DNA of 23,674 nucleotides from Balamuthia mandrillaris (Eukaryota; Discosea; Longamoebia; Balamuthiidae). This document shows, one piece after another, positions 11,901-20,013 of the stretch. The position numbers were made by a program, and so were the translations under genes. The stretch spans positions 1-23,674 of the forward strand of contig JAVKOQ010000616.1 in the NCBI GenBank assembly GCA_031835245.1, written 5' to 3'. The notes below the pieces were generated by a model. That model had not been told where the DNA came from and did no database searches. It worked only from the letters and a program-made list of their open reading frames with translations. The first letter of the stretch is position 1; the number at the start of each line of letters is the position of its first letter.

Positions 11901-13405
11901 ATGATTAAAGATGAGAAAGAAGGCAACGAGGAGGCAACGAGGGCACCTCAATTGGCGGCTGGGCTGCCCCGACCACCACTGGTGATTCCTTGGGAAAAGG
12001 TAGTAGATATAGTATTTACTGCACTTGGCCCAGCAATCAAACGTGCTATTCGACGCAAGCCACAAAAGCTTCCTGTCACAGCGGCTGCTCCTCTTCACCC
12101 CATTTTCCATTCTGCCTATTTTGGTACACTAGAAGAGCGTACCCTGAGCACGGAGCAAGAACTGTTGGACGTGTTTGGCCATTATACAAGGAGAGAGTTC
12201 AAACATGGCTCCTATGCAGTGCTGGCTCCAAATGTTACCATCAAGTATATGGCAAATACAGAGAAAACGCGGCTGAAGTTGAAGTATCGCGTTTACAATT
12301 GGAATAACGTACTTCAGTGGCCAGAAAGCTATTCTTTTGAGGTTTGTTTTGTTTGGTTTGGTTTGGTGTTATTTTTTTTGTTTTCATTTTTCTACCCTTT
12401 TAAGCCTTTCTGCCCTTTATTTCTTTCCTCTAAAACTTTTTTTCATTTAAAAGGACTGATGGACCTCTCCTTTTTCTGTCTCCGTTGGACCAAGGACCTC
12501 TCCTCCTTCTCCTCCGCTGGACCTTTCCTCCTCTGTTGGGCCTCTCCTTCTCCTCCTCCGTTGGACCTCTTCTCCTCCTCCTTTGGACCTCTTCTCCTTC
12601 TCCTCCTCTGTTGGACCTCTCCTCTTTCTCCTCCTCCATTGGACTCTTTCTCCTCCATTGGACCTCTTCTCCTCTTCCTCCTCCTCTGTTGGACCTCTCC
12701 TCCTTCTCCTCCTCCATTGGACTCTTTTTCCTCCGTTGGACCTCTTCTCCTCCTCCATTGGACCTCTTCTTCTCCTCTGTTGGACCTCTTTTCCTTCTCC
12801 TCCTCTATTGGACCTCTCCTCCTTCTCCTTCTCCATTGGACTTCTCCTTCTCCACCATTGGACCTCTCCTCCTCCTCTGTTGGGCCTCTTCTCCTCCTCT
12901 TCTTTCTCCTCTGTTGGACCTCTCCTCCTCCATTGGATCCCTCCTCTTCCTCCATTGGACCTCTTCTCTGTTGGACCTCTCCTCCTCCGTTGGATTCCTC
13001 CTCTCTTCATTGGACTGTTTCTCCTCCTCCTCTCCTCCTCCTCCTTCTCCTCTTCCATTGGACCTCCTCCATTGAACCTCTTCCTCCTTCATTGGACCTC
13101 TCCTCCTTCTCCTCCTCCATTGGACTACTCCTTGGACCTCTCCTCTTCCACCTCTGGTGGACCTCTCCTCCTCCATTGGACTACTCCTCTTTTGTTGGAC
13201 CTCTTCTCTTCTACCTCTGTTGGACCTCTCCTCCTCTGTTGCACCTCTCTTGTACATCTCTCTCTCTCTCTCTCTCTCTCTCTTCTTATTTTTTTAAAAC
13301 CCTTTTTCTTTTATTGTTTAACAATATATTTTTCCATGTCAGGGTGAATTGCTAGATTTCTTGTGCTCCAAAGAGCCTTTTTTGGAGTCACAGGAGTCCT
13401 TGTGA
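11901..13405 (+). CDS. Unrecognised protein, two exons around a 1-kb minisatellite intron
   Basis: I do not recognise this gene. Exon 1 (11901-12341) encodes 147 residues of ordinary composition: a charged N-terminus, IPWEKVVDIVFTALGPAIKR (possible helix), a basic stretch IRRKPQKL, then LSTEQELLDVFGHYTRREF and a beta-rich part ending VYNWNNVLQWPESYSFE. The donor is GTTTGT at 12342. The best acceptor is ATGTCAG at 13342. It opens an in-phase 20-residue exon (GELLDFLCSKEPFLESQESL) with TGA at 13403-13405, giving about 167 aa. The intron is almost entirely a pyrimidine minisatellite. The last exon overlaps the 3' end of the convergent gene by about 95 bp, so one of the two ends may be wrong. The ATG at 11901 follows an A-rich leader. 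Confidence 0.6.
12470..13283 (+). repeat. TTGGACCTCTCCTCC-type minisatellite plus TC run
   Basis: About 780 bases of CTCC/TTCTCC pyrimidine runs punctuated every 15-40 bases by TTGGACCTCT, followed by a (TC)n run at 13257-13283. It fills the intron of the 11901 gene. Frames read off either strand (Pro/Ser/Leu-rich or Glu/Gly/Arg-rich) are repeat artefacts. Confidence 0.88.
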
Positions 13406-14389
13406 ATTTTGGTACGTGAATAGGAACTAAGTTCTGAGATTGGTGGTGTGTTATGCGCCAATCATAGTTGAGTTGTTGTTTGCACACGTTGTTGTTTTTG
13501 GTTTGTTTAAAATGTGAGCTTGACTGTTGGATTGTCTTTTTGTTTACACTATGCTTGCTTTCAATTCCAAAATTAGCAAAACGTTGCACAGACCCAAACT
13601 TTTCCAAATAAAAGCCAAGATGGTACACGAAGATGTGAATGTAAGGAGTGACCTCACTTTTATCATAGCGAGCAGTAAAAGCATGGCCAAATTCTCTTGC
13701 TTCAGTTAGCCATTCTTCCTGTGTGATGTTTACCTTCAAAAAGAGTAAGTACAAATTTCTTTTCCTTTTTCTTTTTTCTTTCTTTTTTCTTTTTTCTTTT
13801 TCTTTTTTCTTTTTTCTTTTCTTTTTGGTTTAAAACTGTACTTACTTTGTCATACACAGCAAGTGAGATCAGCTTGTGATATGATGTCCACACTTTGATG
13901 ACATCTGCTACTTTCTTCTGTTGTTGAGGTGTTTGTGCTCCTTCCTGCAGCACCATCAAAAAGCGTTGATGATGCTCAATGATGGCTTGGTGTTGTGGCA
14001 AGACAGTTGTCTAAGTAGAAAAGGTTTGTTATTATTATTATTTTTTAAAAATGTACAACAGACAGAAGACTCATAAATACAAGGAAAAAGTATAGGGCTA
14101 ATTGAAAAAAAAGCAGTGAAAAGAAGAGAGAGAGAGAGAGAGAGAAAGAGAGAATGTAAGTCATTTACTAACCTTTGTGACGACAAGGAAAAGGCAGAGC
14201 TCGAACCTTCCCTGTTCGTGTCTTTTGCATTCTTTCTAGCTCACGGCAGCAACCACAATTTGCAACAGTGCATGGATGAAGACCAAGACCACGTTCATGT
14301 TGGGTTTTGTTGGAACGTGTGGAAAAACATGGTCCCTGCTCTCCCTTTCGGCTGCGACAAAATAGGTGCTCGCACACAAACGCCTCCAT
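13311..14389 (-). CDS. Unrecognised Cys-rich protein with a conserved C-terminal domain
   Basis: Exon 1 (14173-14389) encodes 72 residues with a Cys/His pattern (CEHLFC, HPCTVANCGCC, PFPCRHK) that may bind zinc. Donor GTTAGT, phase 1. A later exon ends at 13846 (donor GTAAGT) and encodes HQRFLMVLQEG and VWTSYHKLISLAVYDK. The last exon, 13311-13733, encodes NITQEEWLTEAREFGHAF and TPYIHIFVYHLGFYLEKFG. The second resembles a domain I associate with uncharacterised eukaryotic proteins, some possibly element-derived (weak recall). The junction after exon 1 is unresolved: either acceptor CCAAG at 13985, in phase, or a 41-nt exon at 14057-14097 followed by an exon from 14009. Residues after the final NKKTI look less conserved. 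Start 14389 follows an AGACA leader; GTCGAC lies 60 bp upstream. Confidence 0.55.
13734..13845. repeat. T-rich TTTTTC microsatellite in the 13311-14389 gene intron
   Basis: TTTTTTC/TTTCT repeats on the plus strand at about 13755-13826. Unlike nearly all other intronic tracts here, this one is purine-rich in the sense of its host gene. Confidence 0.8.
14123..14152. repeat. GA microsatellite in first intron of the 13311-14389 gene
   Basis: (GA)n on the plus strand, CT in the sense of the host gene, just after the donor at 14172. Confidence 0.85.
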
Positions 14390-14871
14390 TGTCTTCTCTG
14401 TGCTTGTTTGGCTTGAAAAATAATAAATAACAAACCAGAAAAGTAAAAGTCGACAATTAAAAAAATGAATGACATCAGCGACGGTTGAATCAACCGTCGC
14501 TGACGTCAACTTCACTAAAATAGGGTCTGCTGACGTATTTTCAGAAATTCCATTACTCGGAGTGATCAGTTTTCGTTTTTTTTGTTAAAATATTTTCGCA
14601 TTTTTTGCGATTTTTTAGGTTTTTTGGTTATCCAGCGTCGATAATCCATTCCGAGGACACTGGACGTTCTTGCCATTAAATTAGGATGAATTCAATGTTG
14701 ATGTAGTAATGTGTTAACCGCCACGCCTGCCCCAGTTTGAAACTTGATGAAGGGACGGGAGAGTCTAAATCATTGCCATCATTTATTCGGCGCTTATCGA
14801 CAAAAACCAATAAAAAATCGATAATAATACGGAAGAGAAGATAAAAGAAAAGAAAGAAAAAAAAAGAACAG
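14390..14871. promoter_or_regulatory. Bidirectional intergenic region with a large palindrome
   Basis: 482 bases between divergent starts. It holds GTCGAC at 14449-14454 (60 bp before the 14389 ATG, reading aaTTGTCGACttt in sense), a near-perfect 37-base palindrome at 14471-14507, a further TGACGTA at about 14531, T-rich stretches at 14575-14630, and an A/G-rich leader (14830-14871) before the next ATG. Near-misses of the motif (TATCGACA, about 14787) occur. No gene is visible. Confidence 0.55.
14471..14507. promoter_or_regulatory. 37-base palindrome with terminal TGACGTC/GACATCA halves
   Basis: Arms of 18 bases (14471-14488 and 14490-14507) around a single central A, with one mismatch. The core is GCGACGGTTGA with its complement. 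The outer ends are CRE-like (GACATCA and TGACGTC). It could be a hairpin or a dimeric binding site. It lies 82-118 bp upstream of the minus-strand start. Confidence 0.6.
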
Positions 14872-15072
14872 ATGTCGGCAGTAACGAGGAAGAGGCGGGA
14901 GGAATGCCTCACGCTGCGGACCAAGCTGGAGCCCTACGCTGCCCTCATCGACCGGTCCCAAACCGTGTTGCTCTGGATGGACACACCCGGCAAAGCCGCC
15001 TTCATCGCCCTTTGCATCTTTGTTCACATTGCTCTCGGGTAGGAAACCTTTCTTCACTCCGCTACTTTTTCA

Positions 15073-15111
<39 letters not shown>

Positions 15112-16387
15112 ACTTCCTTCTTCTCAGGTGGGCAAACTACATGGTACAACATGTGGGGGTGTTGACGACGGTCTCGCTGCTGGCCGCCCTCTACGTGCTT
15201 GGCCAGTTTCTGTTCTCGGTGGTGGAGCTGCCTTTCTCCAACATTCTGGTTTCGCTTCTCCTTTTTTTTTTTGCTTGCCTTGAGCGTTTAACCTTCTCAC
15301 TTCTCTTCTTGTGTTTCTTCTGTTGTTCTGTCTCCTCTGCTTCTATCGTTCTCTCCTATCTCTCTTTTGGGAACTTTTTGCTCAAACAAGGACTCAGCTT
15401 CTTCTAGGTTTGTGTTCTCTTCTCTTTATGCATTCTCTCGTTCTCTCTCTTCAGTTCTCTTCACTCCACTCCACTTCTCTTCATCGTTCTCTGCTCTGTT
15501 CTCTTCTGTTTCTGCTGCTTGTCTCGTCTCCTACTTCTCCTCTACCTCTCGCTCTCTCGTTGTTCTCTTCTCTCTGTGCCACTGACGGTCTCTGTCTATC
15601 AATCTAATAGAGAAGAGCTCCAGAGCGGTGACGTGCGTCCGTACACGTTAGATGAGATTGCTCGTTTTCTTGTCACCCTGAAGTTTGCCTTCAAAACCAT
15701 TCTCATAGAAATGGAGCGTCTGAAGGCCATCAACCTGACTAAGGTTTATTGTCTTCTTCTTTTTTCTTGTACTTGGCCTAACTGATTTATGTTATGCACC
15801 AACACAAAAGTACACAGTACAAGCTGCGTTGTTATGGTTGATCATTGCTTACATCGGCACAATGCTCTCTGGATATTCCCTTGTTTATCTTCTCTGTACC
15901 TTTTCTCGTTCTTGCGTTCTCTCTCTCTCTCTCTTTTCGTCTTTGCTCGTTCTCTCTAATAACCAGGAGTATAGCCTACACCATATTGTTGCTTCCAGGA
16001 GTGTACTCTCACGGCCTCATAGGCAAAGCCATTCAAGTTTTAGAGCCGTATTGTGGTCAAGTGTTTACCACCATTCGACAACAAGTTCATCAACGTACTT
16101 CATCTTCCTCCTATCTCTTCCGCTTCTCTTCATTCTCCTTCTTTTTTTCATAGTTCCTCAATCTCTCCTGCATATAAACAGTAATGCAAAGCAACAACAT
16201 CGGTGCAGTTCGACCTCCTCATCCTCTTCAGCACCCTGCCCACAAGCTGCGAACCGGCAGGCCAGGTGATGATTTTCACGAGGAAGACGAGGTCGTGGTG
16301 GGAGAAGAGGAGGAATACTACAGCAGCGACGAGGATTCCAGGTCGGACCTGGAGACCTTTTCCGACGAAGCCTCTTCCGACGAGTGA
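14872..16387 (+). CDS. ARL6IP1/RETREG-like ER-shaping hairpin protein, 7 exons
   Basis: Predicted ER membrane protein with reticulon-type hydrophobic hairpins, closest by eye to ARL6IP1 and the FAM134/RETREG family, which curve ER membrane and in RETREG act as ER-phagy receptors. Exons: 14872-15038, 15128-15248, 15391-15407 (17 nt), 15611-15743, 15811-15895, 15975-16094, 16182-16387; 849 nt, 282 aa, every phase consistent. Hairpin 1 is about residues 41-88 (AAFIALCIFVHIALGW, then LTTVSLLAALYVLGQFLF). Hairpin 2 is about 150-185 (ALWLIIAYIGTML, then SYTILLLPGVYSHG); the LLLPGxxxHG block matches ARL6IP1. The cytosolic tail (from about 240) is strongly acidic and Ser-rich (EEDEVVVGEEEEYYSSDED). 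I see no canonical aromatic-x-x-aliphatic LIR in it, so an ER-phagy receptor role is not supported. Introns are CT-rich. Confidence 0.8.
15075..15108 (+). repeat. TC microsatellite in intron 1 of the ER hairpin gene
   Basis: (TC)n inside the intron 15039-15127, pyrimidine on the sense strand. Confidence 0.85.
15391..15407 (+). other. 17-nt microexon
   Basis: Flanked by acceptor AACAAG and donor GTTTGT. It supplies D-S-A-S-S plus two bases of Arg. Without it, exon 2 (phase 0) cannot join the exon at 15611 (which needs two bases), so frame logic requires it. Confidence 0.7.
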
Positions 16388-16609
16388 AAACACGCACCAT
16401 TCGCTCTCCTCTCTTCTCTTCTCTTCATCTTTTCCAAGTGTTAATATATGGCCCCTCAGCAAATAATAATAAAAACCGGAAAACAGTGTCGTTGGTCGGG
16501 TTCGAACCGGCGTTGTGCCGACGAATTATTATTTGTCGACACAGACCTAAAATATTTCTTGGAATTTTTTATAATTAAAAAAAAAAGAGACAGAAGAAGA
16601 AAAACAGAG
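16388..16609. promoter_or_regulatory. Promoter of the DUSP-Ubl gene
   Basis: 222 bases between tandem genes. A B-box-like GGTTCGAACC is at about 16500-16509. GTCGAC at 16535-16540, 70 bp before the ATG, reads tTTGTCGACACag in sense. An A-rich leader follows at 16575-16609. An intact tRNA cloverleaf could not be drawn. Confidence 0.5.
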
Positions 16610-18174
16610 ATGTTGTTTGCCGCTTTGGAAGAAGAAGAAGAAGCAGCAACCTCCCCACAACGGGAACTCGTTTTCTTCCAACGGCTGGCCCTTCGGGAGG
16701 AGCCTGAAGAGTCTGTGGTAAGGTGCGATGAGGAGCAAGCAGGTCGTTGCTACCTCCTTTCCTTGCGGTGGTGGCAGCAGTGGAAACGGTCCATGAGGAC
16801 GAAGGAGGAGGGAGCTGCTGCTTCCTCTTCTTCTTCTCCTTCTCCGTTGTCGATGATGGTGCGACCGTTGCAAGAGGGAGTGCCACCCATCAACAACTTT
16901 CCCCTTCTCAACTCCTATTCTTTCAGTCTGCTGCACCAGTGCAGCGTGGCTGTTGTCCTGCAAAAGGACCGAGCAAGAGCGCGGAACGAAACTGGGAGTG
17001 GAAGAAGAAGAAGAAGAAGAAGAAGAGATGGAGAAGAGAAAGAAGACGGAGAGGAGGAGGAGGAGGAGGAAATGCCCTATTACATTCAACGACTGCTGGG
17101 AGAGAGAGGAAAGGAGTTGTTGGAGAACAAATGTGCACTGAGAGAGGATTTGGAGGAAGGTCGGGACTATGTTTGGGTCTTTGAACCCACCTGGAACATT
17201 CTCCACCGGTTTGTTCTCTCTCTCTCTCTCTCTCTCTCTTGCTTTCTCTCTTTGTCTCTCTCCCTCGCTGTCTCCTCTCTTCTCACTGTCCTCTCTCTGT
17301 CTTCTCTTCTCTTCTCTTCTCTTCTCTTCTCTTCTCTTCTCTTCTCTTCTCTTCTCTTCTCTTCTCTTCTCTTCTCTTCTCTTCTCTTCTCTTCTCTTCT
17401 CTTTCTTCTCTTCTCTTCTCTTCTCTTCTCCTCTCTTCTTTCTCTCTCTCTCTCTCTCTCTCTGCTCCCTCTGCTCTCCCCTCTAGCTGTGCTGTTCTGA
17501 TTATTGTTGGTTCTTAGTTTCTTTTGTTTTTTTTTTTCATACGTTTTCACTTGCTCCTTCCCCACCCCTTCTCTTCATCGTTCTCTTCTCTTCATCTTTT
17601 GTTCATCTTTTCTTCTCTTCTCTACTGCGTCATCAAAGGTGGTGTGGAGGAGGGCCAACGCTGAAAGCAGCATTGGTACGCTCTGGGATGCGTCAAAGAA
17701 AAGTCCTTACCCTAAACCCATGGGTATTGAAGTATGGCTGGGGACTGACACGACCAGATGAGGCAAAACAAACGCTTTCCTTGCAACAGATAGCCTTCCG
17801 TCCTGAAGAGCCTCTCAGAGGTTTGTGAACCTCTGCCCCGTTTGTGATTTGTGCATTTCGTTTTTTTTGTATGTGGTCTGATGATAAAAACAGTGGTAAG
17901 GCACATCGTTTGTAGCAAGGCCTGGTTACCGCCACACAACTTCACGTTCATGGCCTGGAACAAAGAGCGTGAGCCTGAAGTGATAAACTTGGATCAGTAC
18001 GACCTGCAAGCTCTCACTCTCCAGAACTGTGGCTTGATAGAGCCCCAACAAACTGTCCTCTTTTTGGTATATATGCAACCAGCTGATAGACCGCACTACG
18101 TCCCAAGCCTGAATGCCTTTGGTTTGTACTTTTTGCGATTCTGTCTATGTTTATTTCTTTTTACAAACGGTTAA
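16610..18174 (+). CDS. DUSP-Ubl protein (USP4/11/15-like N-terminal module, no protease domain)
   Basis: Exons: 16610-17208, 17639-17820, 17894-18174; 1062 nt, 353 aa. The DUSP domain spans about 46-206: CYLLSLRWWQQWKRSM (47-62), PPINNFPLL (92-100, equivalent to the PGPIDNSxLL motif) and YVWVFEPTWNILHRWCGGGP (187-206), spliced exactly at HR/W. A disordered insertion sits inside it (Ser run, Arg8 at 132-139, Glu runs). The region from about 207 to 325 matches the ubiquitin-like domain that follows DUSP in USP4/15: FTFMAWNKEREP (277-288), LQNCGLIEPQQTVLFLVYM. In those enzymes this module binds partners and tunes the protease. Here the frame ends about 30 residues later, 4 bp from a convergent gene, and no Cys or His box of a USP catalytic domain was found. 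The last 17 residues (after NAFG, next to a GTTTGT) are hydrophobic and may be an unspliced tail. Confidence 0.8.
17209..17638 (+). repeat. TC and TCTTC pentanucleotide repeats in DUSP-Ubl intron 1
   Basis: (TC)n at about 17217-17240, then a long, nearly perfect (TCTTC)n array at about 17301-17440, then (TC)n to 17462. Pyrimidine on the sense strand. The intron runs from donor GTTTGT to acceptor CAAAG. Confidence 0.92.
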
Positions 18175-18178
18175 CATT

Positions 18179-18981
18179 CTATTTGATGTTAATGCCGGGT
18201 TCAAAACCCAACTCGGACATTAGGTTGATGAAACCTTTCAAGAAGCTGCTGGCAAACTGCCTGAGAAGCAGCGTTGGCACAAAGTCATCCACCTTTTCAG
18301 CATCTAAAGGCATCAGCTCTTGCTTCTCTGCCGAACGTTGCATCAGGTCGAAGAACTCTTGAAAGTCAACTCCGTGTGTTTTGCTAATGTTTAAGATCTA
18401 CAGAGAAACACGTATTACTTCAAGTCAGAAAGAAGCTGAATAGCGAAGCGGAAAGGAGAGGATAGCACAAAGAAGAAGAAAGCAGCCATAGAAGAAACAA
18501 GGAGGAGGAGGAAGCAGGAGGAGAAGGAGAAAAACATAAAGAACAAGAAGAAGATGAAAAACAAGAAGAACAAAAAGAACAAGAAGAAGGGCAAGAAGGA
18601 CAAGAAGGGAAAAATAGGGAAACTGAGAAAAAATAGTTCAAAAGAAACCTCGTGAAGTACTTTGATGGCGTCTCGATCCACAAACTCTATGCCATCGAAT
18701 TGCACCACCTTGAAGCCGTTGCAGAAGAGCTTCGTGATCCAGTTTTCGAACAACTTATCCCCATCTTTGCCAGTCACTTTGTTCCACATCACCAATGTGC
18801 AATATGCCTGAAATTGAGTCTACACAACAGAACACATACACCGTCAACGACAGAACAACGCAAACAACCCTGACAATAAGAACGCCAGCACAGGAAGAAG
18901 AGAGAGAGAGAGAGAGAAAAGAGAGAGAAGAGAGAAAGCGAGAACGGAAGAACGAGAGGGAAGGGAGAGATGAGAGAAAGC

Positions 18982-19012
<31 letters not shown>

Positions 19013-19406
19013 CGAGAGAGATGACGACAATGCTCAACAAAAGAGAGAGATTACCTGAAACTCATGCGGTTCTTTGTATCGCTTCTCCCTCTTGTGACAA
19101 AGTTCGATGAACGACATGAAGTCCTCGAGATCTATTAAACCGGTGTGATACCGGTCCAGCACGAACAGTATCCCGAGATGTGTGAGGTCTACGCCATAGT
19201 GGTGACTCACTATCTTTGAGGTATGGATCAAGGTTACCTGTTCCACTGTCTGTTAAAGCACAAGAACGAAAGAGATATAACATGTTGGAGAAGGGCGTGC
19301 TGAACCAAAAGTGGGGGAGAGTACCAACCAGGTATTCCTTTTTGACATCCCGGACCCGTTCGAACTCCGCTTTGGCCTTCTCTTTGATCGTCGCTATGTT
19401 CCCCAT
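18179..19406 (-). CDS. Conserved-looking protein with degenerate EF-hand
   Basis: Exons (minus): 19329-19406, 19055-19249, 18649-18807, 18179-18397; all phase 0; 216 aa. The E3 acceptor may instead be at 18820, adding TQFQ in frame. The start MGNIATIKEKAKAEFERV has a myristoylation-type MGN (inference). Residues 58-69, DRYHTGLIDLED, form an EF-hand-like loop with D58, T62, G63, D66, but Tyr at position 3 and Asp instead of Glu at position 12, so Ca2+ binding is doubtful. It continues with HKREKRYKEPHEFQ, AYCTLVMWNKVTGKDGDKLF, IEFVDRDAIKVLHE and GVDFQEFFDLMQRSAEK. I chose 19406 because an A12 leader precedes it as in other genes here. The frame stays open upstream to 19823 (ATGs at 19520 and beyond), so an N-terminal extension is possible. 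Introns hold GA/GAA repeats. Function not assigned. Confidence 0.75.
18398..18648. repeat. GAA/AAG-rich repeat in last intron of the EF-hand-like gene
   Basis: Imperfect AAGAAC/GAGGAG purine repeats (about 18456-18600) on the plus strand, pyrimidine in sense. Donor GTTTCT, acceptor TGTAG. Confidence 0.8.
18898..19024. repeat. GA microsatellite in intron 2 of the EF-hand-like gene
   Basis: (GA)n with GAAC/GCGA interruptions, CT in the sense of the host gene. Donor GTAATC at 19054. Confidence 0.85.
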
Positions 19407-20013
19407 CTTTTTTTTTTTTTCGTTTGTTTCCGCTAGCCTCTCCTGCTTTTCAGTTTCTCTGCCTCGCTCTATAGCAAGTTGCGCCAAACGACGCGTTTGC
19501 CCTAATATAGGTGGTTGCATTTCGCTAATTTGCTGGAAATAACCAACAAAAAAAGAACTCTCAGCACAAAGGAAACGCTCGCGTTCAGCCTCTCCCCGCC
19601 TCTCCTCGCTCAGCATGAAGCTGCCAAGGTCGAGTTTTCTCGTAGTTCTGCCGAGCTGGGAAGCATACGAACGAGTATGAACGCCAATACGGGATGATCC
19701 CATAGAGCGCTTGAAAAAGAGATAAAGGTGCATGCGTAACGCTTGAAACGAGATATCACCATGTGAAGTTTCGTGGAGGAGGAACGAACCACCAAAGACC
19801 ATCCCCTCCCCCCTCTCCCCCAAACGACCCCAAAACGGAACCGACGAGACCGCAACCTGCCTCCAACTATAAATACTATCTCGTTATTTTCCTTCCTCAA
19901 CAGAACAACAAAACAACAACTAACAAGCAATAACAAACACAAGACAAAAGAAGAAGAAGCAGAAGCAGAGAAGGGGCTTTCATTCACCGCCAACAACCAA
20001 CCAACAACAACAA
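19407..20013. promoter_or_regulatory. Divergent region between EF-hand-like gene and secreted repeat gene
   Basis: 607 bases. A TATA box (TATAAATA, 19868-19875) lies about 140 bp before the plus-strand ATG, followed by a CA/AAC-rich leader (19900-20013). On the minus strand the frame of the EF-hand-like gene stays open to 19823 (139 codons). A good acceptor (TTATTTCCAG, about 19534-19543) lies within it, so a 5' exon or 5'-UTR intron is possible. No independent gene is visible. Confidence 0.5.
19868..19875 (+). promoter_or_regulatory. TATA box of the secreted repeat gene
   Basis: TATAAATA, the clearest TATA element in the window, at a sensible distance from the 20014 ATG. This promoter lacks the GTCGAC motif. 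Confidence 0.55.

Noticed and set aside
12430-13257. Long Glu/Gly/Arg-rich and Pro/Ser/Leu-rich frames on both strands
   Set aside because: They are products of the stop-free pyrimidine minisatellite, open in several frames at once, with no globular content.
16494-16560. Intact tRNA gene around GGTTCGAACC
   Set aside because: A T-arm-like hairpin can be drawn with one mismatch, but no matching 5' acceptor strand or A-box lies at the right distance.
17851-18174. Independent small gene starting at 17851
   Set aside because: Its first part is the intron between 17820 and 17894. From 17894 it is the third exon of the DUSP-Ubl gene, in phase.
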